Notes: a model not told the origin generated them from the letters alone. A stretch of DNA of 64,000 nucleotides from Pullilachnospira sp963929535 (GCA_963929535.1 CAWVIZ010000005.1:62001-126000); one strand, 5' to 3'; counted from the stretch's first letter, positions 8,981 through 18,185 are shown. Made by a program: numbers and translations.

Positions 8981-9646
8981 ATGAACCAGACATACGATTC
9001 CGGACCGGATGCATTGGAACAGATTTTCCGGGGGCCGCTGCGCTGGGTGAACTTGCTGATCATAGCGGTCAATATCCTGGTGTTTGCGGTGATGGAATTT
9101 CTGGGATCTACCCAGGATGCCGGGCTGATGCTTGAATGGGGAGCTGCATATACTCCTCTGATACTGGAGGGACAATGGTACAGGCTGTTTTCCAGTATGT
9201 TTCTTCATTTTGGGCTGGGGCATTTATTCAATAATATGCTTCTGCTGCTGTTTATGGGAGATCTGCTGGAAAAGCTGGTGGGCAAGTGGCGGTATCTCCT
9301 GATCTATCTGGGAAGCGGTCTGGCTGGAAATCTTCTGTCGCTGTTTTGGGAGCTGCGTACCGGCGATATGTACGTGAGTGCAGGTGCCTCCGGTGCTATT
9401 TTCGGCGTAGTAGGCGGAGTGTTGGTGCTTGTCCTGAAAAACAGGGGAAGAGTTCAGGATGTAACAGTCAGAAGACTGGGGTTTATGGTTCTTTTGACGA
9501 TATATTATGGATTCCAGACAGTCGGAGTGAATAATGCGGCCCATATCGGAGGGCTTCTGGGAGGAATTTTATTTACCTGGATCCTCTGTCCTCATAAGTA
9601 CAGGCGGCTTCCGGGAAGGAGACAACCAGGGGAATTCGGATTGTAA
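8981..9646 (+). CDS. Rhomboid-family intramembrane serine protease
   Basis: 221 residues with about six hydrophobic helices. The catalytic serine is in GASGAIFG (Ser137) and the catalytic His in NNAAHIGG (His188); HLFNNM near 81-86 is the conserved transmembrane-2 motif. Rhomboids cut single-pass membrane proteins inside the bilayer. The pilin-like proteins just upstream are tempting substrates, but only proximity suggests it, and a repeat separates the two. The last 74 bases overlap the end of the convergent histidine kinase gene. Confidence 0.93.
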   Translation: MNQTYDSGPDALEQIFRGPLRWVNLLIIAVNILVFAVMEFLGSTQDAGLMLEWGAAYTPLILEGQWYRLFSSMFLHFGLGHLFNNMLLLLFMGDLLEKLVGKWRYLLIYLGSGLAGNLLSLFWELRTGDMYVSAGASGAIFGVVGGVLVLVLKNRGRVQDVTVRRLGFMVLLTIYYGFQTVGVNNAAHIGGLLGGILFTWILCPHKYRRLPGRRQPGEFGL

Positions 9647-10346
9647 AGCAGGTCTTCGCGGGAGAAGAAGAGACAGTAATGGTTCCCTGGTGAGCTTTGA
9701 CAATATTTTTTACAATGGGAAGTCCCAAACCGGTACCATCTTTTTTGTAGCTCACGAAGGGCTCAAAGATATTGTCCATTTGCTGGTGGGGAATTTGCGG
9801 ACCATTGTTGGAAACCTGGATTTCCATCATTCCGTTCTGAGAGGAAATGGCTACTTCAATACGGCCATCGGGCTGATCATTGAGAGCTTCAGCGCTATTT
9901 CTCACCAGATTCAGGATTGCTTCTTTCAGCTTGGTGGCATCAGCAAAGGTTGGAGGAATAGCGGTAAGCTTCCGAAATGAGAAACTTACAGAAGGAATGA
10001 CGGAGGCGGCGCTCTGAACGATGGATTCCAGCAGCTTGGGAAGGTACAGCTTTTCAGGGTGGATCGATCCCGCATGGTTATACCGGGAGAATTCATCCAG
10101 CAGAGCCTTTAAAAAATTGAGATTTTCCATAATCGGGGTCCAGGTAGAAAAACCGATTACCTGGGGGTATCGGCGTTCAGTCAATTGGAGAAAACTGTTG
10201 ATCAGGGTGACCGGATTGCGGATTTCATGAGAGATTCTTGAAAGCTCAATCTGGTGCTCTTCTTCCAGTCTCTGAAGAAGAACTTCCAGACGAGAATCTT
10301 TTGCGGAATATTGTTTCAATTGCTCTGATTCTTCCTTAGTCAGCAT
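9573..10346 (-). CDS. Soluble orphan sensor histidine kinase
   Basis: 257 residues from the ATG at 10346, which has a GAGGTG site upstream; a longer open frame further upstream shows no protein-like features. The phospho-acceptor box ISHEIRNPVTLINS (His40), an N box (LVRNSAEAL), and G boxes (DGTGLGLPIVKNI) are intact. There is no membrane segment or recognisable sensor domain beyond a short N-terminal coiled coil, and no response regulator beside it. The H-box resembles KinA/KinB-type sporulation kinases, so it may feed Spo0F/Spo0A; that is inference. Confidence 0.87.
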   Translation of the reverse strand: MLTKEESEQLKQYSAKDSRLEVLLQRLEEEHQIELSRISHEIRNPVTLINSFLQLTERRYPQVIGFSTWTPIMENLNFLKALLDEFSRYNHAGSIHPEKLYLPKLLESIVQSAASVIPSVSFSFRKLTAIPPTFADATKLKEAILNLVRNSAEALNDQPDGRIEVAISSQNGMMEIQVSNNGPQIPHQQMDNIFEPFVSYKKDGTGLGLPIVKNIVKAHQGTITVSSSPAKTCFTIRIPLVVSFPEAACTYEDRGSR

Positions 10347-10605
10347 GATGACAGACACCTCACATTTTTGTTTTTTACAGGCAGAAAATGAAGAAGACGC
10401 AGTGCAGATCTTTTTGGCGATTTTGTAATCTGGATGTTCTGCGCCTCTGGCAGTACCGTTGGCTTGCCTGCTGATTAGAAGTGTACCATTTGAGGCGCCG
10501 GGGAGCAACGAAAAACGTACGGCAAATTGCGACAGGAAATGACAAAACAGGGCAGACGGAATACATACGATGGCCCGGAATATGCGATATGCAGGAGGTA
10601 AAACG

Positions 10606-11022
10606 ATGGACAACTGTATTTTTTGTAAACTTGCGTCAGGAGAGATACCCACAGCTACATTATACGAAGACCAGGAGTTTCGTGTAATTCTGGATCAGGG
10701 ACCAGCCAGCAAGGGACATGCGCTGATCCTTCCCAAAGCTCATTATGCGGATTTGTATGAGCTGCCTGAAGAGACAGCAAAAAAGGTTATGGTGCTGGCC
10801 AAAAGGATGGCTGATGTGATGACCAGGGCATTGGGATGCGATGGGTTTAACCTGGTTCAAAATAATGGGGAGACGGCAGGACAGACAGTATTTCATTTTC
10901 ATATGCATCTGATTCCCAGATACCGGGATGACCAGGTGAAACTGGGATGGACTCCGGGAACACTTACCGATGAAGTTCGGGATGAAGTGCTGGACAAGGT
11001 AAAAAAAGAACTTTCCAGATAG
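10606..11022 (+). CDS. HIT-family nucleotide hydrolase
   Basis: 138 residues starting MDNCIFCK, with AGGAGG at 10593-10598; an upstream in-frame ATG at 10570 lacks such a site. The histidine triad HFHMHLIPR lies near residues 96-104, and the N-terminal CxxC (CIFC) is typical of bacterial HinT-like proteins, which hydrolyse AMP-lysine or other purine nucleoside phosphoramidates. It is transcribed alone, divergent from the histidine kinase and convergent with murG. Confidence 0.92.
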   Translation: MDNCIFCKLASGEIPTATLYEDQEFRVILDQGPASKGHALILPKAHYADLYELPEETAKKVMVLAKRMADVMTRALGCDGFNLVQNNGETAGQTVFHFHMHLIPRYRDDQVKLGWTPGTLTDEVRDEVLDKVKKELSR

Positions 11023-11059
11023 AAATGCAGGACACTTCTGATATAAGAGAATGATCCAG

Positions 11060-11108
11060 GGATGCAAAATCCCCTCGCCGAAGGCGGATTTAAAGGGACT
11101 TTGCATCC
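11060..11108. terminator. Hairpin between convergent hit and murG genes
   Basis: GGATGCAAA at 11060-11068 pairs with TTTGCATCC at 11100-11108, with further pairing inside (GCC-GAA-GGC). It sits between two convergent stops and can serve both strands, though the T-run is weak. Confidence 0.5.
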
Positions 11109-11127
11109 TGAGATGGCAGAAATACAA

Positions 11128-12192
11128 TCAATTGGCATATTCGTTGATCAGCCCTACGATATGAGAGATGGCATCTGTCTGACGGCTTTGCTGCATAGCC
11201 TGGATATATTGCTCTCGATTTTCATAAAGCCGGCGAATCGCGTTCAGAAGAGAATCCTCTGTGATCTCCTCTTCTTCCAATACCATACTGTATCCCAGCT
11301 TTTCAAAAGAGCGGGCATTCAGAATCTGATCGCCTCGACTGGCGTTGGCTGAAAGCGGAATCAGAAGATTGGGTTTTCTCAATGCACTGATTTCGCAGAT
11401 GGCATTGGCACCCGCCCGGGATATTACCAGATCCGCCAGAGCAAAAAGATCAGCCAGTTCTTTTTTGATATATTCATATTGTACATATCCTTCTGTATGA
11501 AGAAGCGATTCGTCTGTTTTTCCCTTTCCGCAAAGGTGGATAACCTGAAAATCTTTCAGAAGCTGAGGAAGTATTTTCCGAACGGCATTATTGACGGCAA
11601 CAGAACCCAGACTGCCTCCGATGACCATGATAACAGGTTTCTCCGAACTCAGTCCTGTAAAATTCAGAGCGGCAAGTTTATTTCCGGACATCAGTTCCTG
11701 CCGGATAGGAGTTCCGGTCAACACCGCTTTCTCTTTGGGAAGCTTGTCTACTGTTTCCGGAAAATTACAGCAGACCTTTACAGCTGAGGAAATACACAGT
11801 TTATTGGCAAGTCCTGGAGTCATATCGGACTCGTGGATGATGGCGGGGATCTTCCTCCGTCCTGCGGCGATCACTACAGGAACTGTCACAAAACCTCCTT
11901 TGGAAAAAACCACATCCGGTTTCAACTGTTTTAGAAGTTTTCTGGCTTCCCCATACCCCTTCAAAACTTTGAATGGATCCGTAAAATTTTTAGGATCAAA
12001 ATACCGGCGCAGTTTGCCGGAAGAAATTCCATAGTAAGGAATACCCAACTCTTCGATCAGCTTTTTCTCAATTCCGTCATAGGAACCAATATAGGAAATT
12101 TCATATCCCTCTTCCCGAAGACGGGGTATCATGGCAATATTAGGTGTGACATGTCCGGCAGTACCTCCACCGGTGAGTACAATATGTTTCAT
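11128..12192 (-). CDS. murG: MurG, lipid II-forming GlcNAc transferase
   Basis: 354 residues beginning MKHIVLTGGGTAGHVTPN, the N-terminal glycine-rich loop of MurG; AGGAGG lies just upstream of 12192. GGSLGS, SRAGANAICE and the LIPLSANASRGDQ segment are the UDP-GlcNAc and lipid I binding motifs. It adds GlcNAc to lipid I at the inner membrane to make lipid II. It is separate from any division/cell-wall (dcw) cluster here and is transcribed alone. The frame stays open well upstream of 12192 but that part is not protein-like. Confidence 0.93.
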   Translation of the reverse strand: MKHIVLTGGGTAGHVTPNIAMIPRLREEGYEISYIGSYDGIEKKLIEELGIPYYGISSGKLRRYFDPKNFTDPFKVLKGYGEARKLLKQLKPDVVFSKGGFVTVPVVIAAGRRKIPAIIHESDMTPGLANKLCISSAVKVCCNFPETVDKLPKEKAVLTGTPIRQELMSGNKLAALNFTGLSSEKPVIMVIGGSLGSVAVNNAVRKILPQLLKDFQVIHLCGKGKTDESLLHTEGYVQYEYIKKELADLFALADLVISRAGANAICEISALRKPNLLIPLSANASRGDQILNARSFEKLGYSMVLEEEEITEDSLLNAIRRLYENREQYIQAMQQSRQTDAISHIVGLINEYAN

Positions 12193-12310
12193 AGTCAGCC
12201 TCCTGAGCTTTGATTTCGATAGTGTATTAGCGGTTCCAATCGGCATAGTTTCCTGCCTGAGAACTGTAATAACATTATTATTACCCCCGGGGATAAAAAA
12301 GTCAAGGAAA

Positions 12311-12339
12311 TTGAAATTGGGTTTATGAAAGGGTATAAT
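12311..12339 (+). promoter_or_regulatory. Sigma-A promoter of the beta-CASP ribonuclease gene
   Basis: TTGAAA, 17-base spacer, TATAAT; about 110 bases of leader follow before the start at 12457. Confidence 0.65.
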
Positions 12340-12456
12340 AGTAGAAAAAACGGAATAATAAATGATAGAATTCCAGGGGATTCGTAAGAGATTTTTTGCG
12401 GTATATGGAAGCCGTATCTTGGAGTCTATGGATGCGATCAGAAAGGGGGTTTTTCT

Positions 12457-14058
12457 ATGCGTATCACATTCCTGGGAGCTACCCACGAGGTTACGGGAAG
12501 CTGCTATTATCTGGAAGCGGCCGGGAAGCATTTTCTGGTAGACTGCGGGCTGCAGCAGGGACCCAATTATTATGAAAATGAGGAAATTCCCATCCCGGCA
12601 TCGGATCTGGATTTTGTTCTTCTGACCCATGCGCATATTGATCATTCCGGGAAACTGCCGCTTCTGTATGCTCAGGGGTTCCGGGGCAGCGTCTATACCA
12701 CTTATGCAACGGCAGATCTCTGTGATATTATGCTGCGGGACAGTGCGCATATTCAGATGTTTGAGGCTGAATGGAAGAACAGGAAAGGAAAACGTGCCGG
12801 AAGGGAGGAAGTTCTTCCGCTTTATACGATGGATGATGCTCTGGGATTGATCCAGAATCTGGTGGGCTGCCCTTACAAGCAGATGCTTACCATAGCGGAA
12901 GGAATCCAGGTGAGGTTCATAGATGCAGGACACTTGCTGGGGTCCGCCAGTATTGAAGTCTGGCTGAAGGAAGACGGAGAGGAACGAAAGATTGTATTTT
13001 CCGGAGATATTGGAAATCTGAATCAGCCCTTGATCAAGAATCCCACCTACCTTCATAATGCCGATTACGTGGTGATGGAGTCTACTTATGGAAATCGGAG
13101 CCATCAGGAGGTGGTAAATTATGAAGATGCGCTGGCGCAGGTGATCCAAAGAACCTTCGACAGGGGCGGAAATGTGGTGATCCCTTCCTTTGCAGTGGGC
13201 AGAACACAGGAAATGCTGTATTTTATCCGAAAGATCAAGGAGAACCGGATGGTACAGGGACATGAAAATTTTCCGGTGGTTGTGGATAGTCCGCTGGCTG
13301 TGGAGGCTACCAGTATTTTCAGAGAACATTACAGGGAGTGCTTTGATGAGGAGGCTTCTGCTCTGGTAGAAAAGGGGATCAATCCCATTTCATTTCCAGG
13401 GCTGCAGCTTTCGGTTACCAGCGAGGAGTCCAGGGCTATCAATTTTGACGAGCGCTGTAAAGTGATTATATCGGCCAGTGGTATGTGCGATGCGGGAAGA
13501 GTAAAGCATCATCTGAAACATAATCTTTGGAGAAAAGAATGTACCGTTCTGTTTGTAGGATATCAGGCCGTGGGAACACCTGGAAGAGCTCTGGTGGAAG
13601 GGGCCAAGGAGCTGAAGCTGTTTGGTGAGGAGATCCAGGTGAATGCAGAGATTAAGGTTTTGCCGGGAATCAGTGGTCATGCGGATGATAATGGATTGAT
13701 GAGATGGGCTTCTGCGTTTGTGGAAAAACCCAGACAGGTATTTATCTGCCACGGAGAGGATGTATCCTGCGAAGTGTTTTCAGGAAGGCTGCGGGATGAA
13801 CTGCATTATGAAGCCATGGCTCCTTACAGTGGTACGATTTATGATTTGAGAGAAGGAAGATTTGTGCTGAGAACGGAAGGCGTAAAAGTACAGCCCAGCG
13901 TGACCAAGCAGTCTAAGGCATCCAGTGTATATCAGCGGCTGGTAGCGGCCGGTCAGCGACTGATGACTGTGATCCGGCACAATGAAGGCGGAGCAAATAA
14001 AGATCTGGCCAAGTTTATCAGCCAGATCAATAATCTCTGTGACAAATGGGACAGATAG
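12457..14058 (+). CDS. Metallo-beta-lactamase/beta-CASP RNA-processing exonuclease
   Basis: 533 residues. The zinc-binding THAHIDHSG motif is near residues 57-65, FSGDIG supplies the later Asp, and the beta-CASP and RMMBL parts contain SASGMCDAGRVKHHL and GISGHAD. It is the YSH1/CPSF-like class of bacterial MBL RNases rather than RNase J, from its length and motif spelling. It should degrade or process RNA in the cytoplasm. AAAGGGGG precedes the start. The C-terminal extension of about 80 residues is variable in this family. Confidence 0.88.
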   Translation: MRITFLGATHEVTGSCYYLEAAGKHFLVDCGLQQGPNYYENEEIPIPASDLDFVLLTHAHIDHSGKLPLLYAQGFRGSVYTTYATADLCDIMLRDSAHIQMFEAEWKNRKGKRAGREEVLPLYTMDDALGLIQNLVGCPYKQMLTIAEGIQVRFIDAGHLLGSASIEVWLKEDGEERKIVFSGDIGNLNQPLIKNPTYLHNADYVVMESTYGNRSHQEVVNYEDALAQVIQRTFDRGGNVVIPSFAVGRTQEMLYFIRKIKENRMVQGHENFPVVVDSPLAVEATSIFREHYRECFDEEASALVEKGINPISFPGLQLSVTSEESRAINFDERCKVIISASGMCDAGRVKHHLKHNLWRKECTVLFVGYQAVGTPGRALVEGAKELKLFGEEIQVNAEIKVLPGISGHADDNGLMRWASAFVEKPRQVFICHGEDVSCEVFSGRLRDELHYEAMAPYSGTIYDLREGRFVLRTEGVKVQPSVTKQSKASSVYQRLVAAGQRLMTVIRHNEGGANKDLAKFISQINNLCDKWDR

Positions 14059-14104
14059 CATTTTGGCAAGGCTTTCCCATTTTGTTTCCCTGGGATAGAA
14101 AATG

Positions 14105-14136
14105 CCCCGGCAGGTATGTCAAAATACCTGCCGGGG
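14105..14136 (+). terminator. Strong hairpin after the beta-CASP gene
   Basis: CCCCGGCAGGTAT at 14105-14117 pairs perfectly with ATACCTGCCGGGG at 14124-14136 around a six-base loop. The T-run is short (TTAT), so function as a terminator is likely but not certain. Confidence 0.6.
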
Positions 14137-14163
14137 TTATGGAAAATCCGCGGGTAATCGTCA

Positions 14164-14218
14164 TACCCCGCTGCTCTGCAGCGCTGTATGACTGAGAATC
14201 TGTAGCCTGCAGCGGTTT
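14164..14218. repeat. Dispersed GC-rich repeat
   Basis: TACCCCGCTGCTCTGCAGCG opens this segment, which ends near TGTAGCCTGCAGCGG. The same opening occurs at 54139, and degenerate versions at 62917 and 35688, each in a gap. In the 54139 copy the second half has become a true terminator. Confidence 0.6.
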
Positions 14219-14233
14219 ATTGATTCCTGAACG

Positions 14234-14473
14234 TTACTGCAGAGCTTCCTTCAGTGCCTGAGCCAGCTGATCAGGACAGGAAGTATTTTTAAAACCACAG
14301 CGGATACCTTCCAGACGGCCAATCACTTCTTTGGCATCCTGGCCCTCGACCAGAGAGCAGATTCCTTTCAGGTTTCCATTACAGCCGCCAACGAAAGATA
14401 CGTTGTGCAGCTTTCCGTCTACCAGATCGAAATTAATCTGTTTGGAACAGACCCCTTTTGTTTTGTACTCCAT
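14234..14473 (-). CDS. TSCPD domain protein (TIGR03905 type)
   Basis: 79 residues. CNGNLKGICSLVEG, RCGFKNTSCPDQLAQAL and the paired cysteines match the small TSCPD family, related to the C-terminal domain of vitamin-B12-dependent ribonucleotide reductases. Function is unknown; metal or nucleotide-related roles have been suggested. The start at 14473 has GGAGG upstream. It is monocistronic, convergent with the beta-CASP gene. Confidence 0.85.
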   Translation of the reverse strand: MEYKTKGVCSKQINFDLVDGKLHNVSFVGGCNGNLKGICSLVEGQDAKEVIGRLEGIRCGFKNTSCPDQLAQALKEALQ

Positions 14474-14748
14474 GATGATTCCTCCTTGATGTAAAATCTA
14501 CCGTTTGCGCGGTTAAAAATCTGTCCCTATTATAACAGAACATCTCTTTACTTTCCAGAGGCATTCTTAAAGGAAGTATTTTTTCCCTAAGATGAAACCT
14601 GTTTATAGGTATGATATTGAAGGGAACCGTTTTATTGTGTTAAACTGATATATGCAGAATATAAAAATGGGAAAGGGACCGAAATCAGAAGAAGTTTTCC
14701 CAAAGGATAGAAAAGATATTTTTGCCATTTGATACAGAGGAAGAAATT

Positions 14749-16542
14749 ATGAAAACAAGTGAAGAAGAACGAAAGAGAGGGACTGGGAGTGACTTGTCCG
14801 GAAGCCATTCAGGAGGAAGCAGGAAGGGGATTGGAAAGAAATTTTTCCGTCGGGGCAGGATGATCCTTTTTGCCTGGGAGACGACTGTTATGGTATTGCT
14901 GGTCATTCTCCTTCTGGTCCAGGGAAAAAATCCCGAGAAGGACAGGGCAGATACCGCTGCGTCAGAAGCGGGAATGACGCCGCAGATACTGGAGCCGGAG
15001 GAAACAGAGGCGATTCTGTTTTCACCGGGATATGCTCCGGAAACAGCCCCATCTAATCTGATTGCTTCCACGGCGATTCAAGTGAACGGTGAGATCCTGC
15101 CGCAGGAGGCTTCCTATAGTGCGCAGAGTACCATATCTTTTAAGGAAGGATCCCAATATACGGATATGGACGGAGTGATCACTTTCCGCGGTGACAATTT
15201 TCGCAGCAGTCCGGCCTATGGTCTGGCCAATATGACACAATATACGCTTGAAAGTGTGTGGACTCAGACTACGGGAAGCCTTTCCTATAACGGAAAGACG
15301 TGGACCGGAAACGGATGGACCGGTCAGCCGCTGATCACCTCCTGGTCATGGGAACTTCGGCAGCATATGAATCTATATGACTGGGCCAAGCAGCAAGAGC
15401 AGCTTACAGAAGTAATTTATGCCTCCATGGACGGCCGGATTTATTTTATGGAGCTGGAGACAGGAAAATCAACCCGTGATCCGCTGGATGTGGGATTTAC
15501 ATTCAAAGGCGCGGGAGCCCTGGATCCAAGAGGATACCCGCTGATGTATGTAGGAGCCGGGTATACCAGTGAACAGGGAAAGGCCCGGATATTTGTGATC
15601 AGTCTTTTAGACGGCAGTATCTTGTATACCATTGGGGACAATGACGCTTTCACGGACCGGCAATGTTTTTTCTTCGATTCTTCTGCGCTGGTGGATGCGG
15701 AAACCGATACGCTGATTTACCCGGGGGAGAGCGGGATTTTATACCTGATCCATCTGAATACCAGTTTTGACGAATCAGCAGGTACGATTTCCGTCAATCC
15801 GGATCAGGTGGTTAAATGGAAATACATGGGGACCAGAACGACCAGCCAGGAATACTGGCTTGGAATGGAGGGCAGCGCCGCTGTCTACGAAGGATATCTT
15901 TTTATTGCGGATAACGGGGGCAATCTGATGTGCCTGGATTTAAATACTTTGGAACTGGTATGGGTACAGGATGTGCTGGATGATACGAATGGATCGCCGG
16001 TCCTTTCTGTGGAGGAGGGGCGCCTGTATCTGTATATTGCGCCTTCCTTTCATCTGGGATGGCGCAGTTCCTCTACTGCGCCGGTTCCGATTTTCAAGAT
16101 TGACGCTCAGAACGGAAGCATTGTATGGCAGACAGAATATGAATGCTATTCGGTGGAAGATGTATCCGGAGGCGTACAGTCTACGGTAGCGCTGGGGAGA
16201 GAACAGCTTGAGGATTACATCTATTGTACTGTTTCCAGAACAGGAGACGGTTCTCAGGGAGTTCTGGCCTGTCTGGATAAAAAGACAGGGGCGGTGGTCT
16301 GGGAACATAAGTCCGGCTATGCCTGGTCATCGCCTGTCTGCGTGTACAATGAAGATGGGGAAGGAAACATTCTCTATTGCAGCAGTGATGGAAATATGTA
16401 TCTCATCGATGGCCTTACCGGAACAGAACGATACAGACTGAGGCTCAGCGAAGGGGTGATCGAAGCATCGCCGGCCGTTTACAACGATATAGCGGTGGTA
16501 GGCACCCGGGCCAATGAAATTTATGGAATAAGGCTGCGGTAA
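14749..16542 (+). CDS. Membrane-anchored PQQ-like beta-propeller protein
   Basis: 597 residues from ATG 14749, with AGAGG eight bases upstream; an ATG at 14722 has none. A basic cytoplasmic N-terminus, one membrane helix (TTVMVLLVILLLVQG near 45-60) and a large extracytoplasmic domain are visible. The domain has repeated blades such as YASMDGRIYFMELETG, DNGGNLMCLDLNTLELVW, ACLDKKTGAVVWEH and CSSDGNMYLIDGLTG. These are PQQ/BamB-like repeats, here probably a scaffold at the cell surface since Gram-positives lack the BAM complex. No enzyme residues are evident. Confidence 0.8.
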   Translation: MKTSEEERKRGTGSDLSGSHSGGSRKGIGKKFFRRGRMILFAWETTVMVLLVILLLVQGKNPEKDRADTAASEAGMTPQILEPEETEAILFSPGYAPETAPSNLIASTAIQVNGEILPQEASYSAQSTISFKEGSQYTDMDGVITFRGDNFRSSPAYGLANMTQYTLESVWTQTTGSLSYNGKTWTGNGWTGQPLITSWSWELRQHMNLYDWAKQQEQLTEVIYASMDGRIYFMELETGKSTRDPLDVGFTFKGAGALDPRGYPLMYVGAGYTSEQGKARIFVISLLDGSILYTIGDNDAFTDRQCFFFDSSALVDAETDTLIYPGESGILYLIHLNTSFDESAGTISVNPDQVVKWKYMGTRTTSQEYWLGMEGSAAVYEGYLFIADNGGNLMCLDLNTLELVWVQDVLDDTNGSPVLSVEEGRLYLYIAPSFHLGWRSSSTAPVPIFKIDAQNGSIVWQTEYECYSVEDVSGGVQSTVALGREQLEDYIYCTVSRTGDGSQGVLACLDKKTGAVVWEHKSGYAWSSPVCVYNEDGEGNILYCSSDGNMYLIDGLTGTERYRLRLSEGVIEASPAVYNDIAVVGTRANEIYGIRLR

Positions 16543-16553
16543 ATTTGAAGCAG

Positions 16554-17079
16554 TTACCGTATGGCAGCTGCTACAGCGACACACAGATAGACAAAAAGAC
16601 CGCCAAGAAGTATCCGGACGTCACCCCCCATAAGCAGCGAGAGCAGTAAAGTGCCTCCGGTTCCAGACAGCATAAGGATTCCGCCCGTCTTCCGTCCGGC
16701 GGGATCCTGGCGGCCCAGAGCAAACAGACAGATCCCGATGATGGATAAAGCGGCAGTACATCCCAACCATAAAGCCGGGATTAAACTGGCGCGGCCTGAA
16801 AGGACTGTCAGCAGCCTTTACCATCATGCCTTTTACATCTTCACTGGTAAAACGCTCCTCTCTTTTTTCCATTTTTTCAGAATGCATCAGTTCCAGAACG
16901 GATATATCCAAAGCCTCAGATAGTGGAACCAGAAGGCTGATATCCGGAAAGCCCTTTCCCCTTTCCCAGCGGCTGACCGCCTTATCCGTTACCTGCAGCT
17001 TCTGAGCCAACTCCAGCTGTGTCATATGCTGTTCTTTGCGGCAGGATGCCACAAAAGCCCCAAACTTTTCTGCGTTCAT
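16554..17079 (-). pseudogene. XRE-family regulator with C-terminal membrane helices, frameshifted
   Basis: The N-terminal half is an intact Cro/C1 helix-turn-helix (MTQLELAQKLQVTDKAVSRW) starting at ATG 17079 with GGAGGTG upstream. It reads well to about GMMVKAADSPF, then loses sense. A second frame from about 16800 to 16554 reads ASLIPALWLGCTAALSIIGI and two hydrophobic helices, which is how intact relatives end. One indel near 16790-16810 therefore splits the gene. It may be a real mutation or a sequencing error; the HTH part could still be expressed. Confidence 0.72.
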
Positions 17080-17222
17080 TTTATTCACCTCCAGCTATAA
17101 GGATACAGGAAAACCGGATATTTTTAAACCGATGAGGACTTTACATGGCAAAACAGGCAGTCGATGAATCGTTTACCATTCGGACACATAAAATAAGCTG
17201 GCCATCCGGATATTCCGTGGGG

Positions 17223-17783
17223 CTACATCTGCCTGCACTTCTCGATCAGTTTTGCGTAGACACGTTCTATCATCCACGGTTCCCTGGGGACTTGCAGAGC
17301 CTCTTCCAGCGTCCACCATTTTACAGCCTGATTTTCTGATTCGTTGACGATCAGCCGCTCTTTTTCATCGGCCTCCGCCAGATAGGTGACATTGAAGTGA
17401 AGATGGCTGGGAACATAAACCCCTCTTTTGATATGACCGTTCACAGTCAGAACCTCCAGACTGAGAATATCACTGCTTACCAGAGAGGCATGTGCTACAC
17501 CGGTCTCCTCCTGAAGTTCCCTCATGGCAACTGAACAAAGATCCTCTTCTCCATCGGCATGACCGCCGATCCAGGACCAGGAATCATAGATATTGTGATA
17601 GACCATCAGGGTTTTTGTGCGTTCCGGATTGACTGTCCACAAAGATGCGGAAAAATGGGCTACCTGATTTTGGCGGACCAGATAATCGGAGCAGTTGGAC
17701 ATGAACTGAAGCATTACTTCCTTATCGTGCTGCTCCTGTTCGCTAAATGGGGTATAATGCTGGATTTCCTGAAACAGACTCAT
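17223..17783 (-). CDS. Nudix hydrolase
   Basis: 186 residues from ATG 17783, with GGAGGA upstream; the frame extends further 5' without features. The Nudix box is complete in GGHADGEEDLCSVAMRELQEETGV (positions near residues 92-115: G-x5-E-x7-REUxEE). Substrate cannot be deduced; such proteins clean up nucleoside diphosphate derivatives. Transcribed on the same strand as, and upstream of, the broken XRE gene, with 143 bases between. Confidence 0.9.
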   Translation of the reverse strand: MSLFQEIQHYTPFSEQEQHDKEVMLQFMSNCSDYLVRQNQVAHFSASLWTVNPERTKTLMVYHNIYDSWSWIGGHADGEEDLCSVAMRELQEETGVAHASLVSSDILSLEVLTVNGHIKRGVYVPSHLHFNVTYLAEADEKERLIVNESENQAVKWWTLEEALQVPREPWMIERVYAKLIEKCRQM

Positions 17784-17942
17784 GGGATCGATTCCTCCGT
17801 TGGTATATTCTTGCGGTCTATTATACAACCAGATCCCCAAAAGAGGAATCCATTTTATAACAGTTTCTCCTCCCCTATTATAAGGATAAAGGCAGATAAT
17901 GGAACGGTTTCCCCCTCTTTGACTTGAATCCTATGCCATGAT

Positions 17943-18185
17943 ATAATGAGCGAAAGTGAGCCGAAGAAAGCGGAGCTTGCTTCAGGCGAACGGCGAATGT
18001 GATTCACAGGCGAAGCCTGAGAAATAATGAGCGAAAGTGAGCCGAAGAAAGCGAAGCTTGCTTCAGGCGAACGGCGAATGTGATTCACAGGCGGAGCCTG
18101 AGAAATAATGAGCGAAAGTGAGCTGAAGAAAGCGAAGCTTGCTTTGGGCGAACGGCGAATGTAATTCACAGGCGGAGCCTGAGAA
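17943..18185. repeat. Three tandem 81-bp repeats
   Basis: Units begin at 17943, 18024 and 18105 and differ by only a few bases. Each contains GTGATTCAC (GTAATTCAC in the third) and CAGGC-GAA/GGA-GCCTG, both self-complementary. The changes in the loop (GAA to GGA) leave the stem intact. Each unit also contains ATG followed by 17 codons and TGA. No spacers separate the units, so it is not a CRISPR. Confidence 0.9.

Noticed and set aside
12193..13329. Long upstream extension of the murG frame on the reverse strand
   Set aside because: MurG has a proper start with AGGAGG at 12192, and the extension overlaps the beta-CASP gene antisense.
17855..18169. Reverse frame with three 27-residue repeats
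   Set aside because: Same arithmetic effect of an 81-bp period; no ribosome binding site and no recognisable protein.
17943..18185. CRISPR array
   Set aside because: Units are contiguous and near-identical with no unique spacers, and no cas gene is present. The same holds for the 51-bp arrays.
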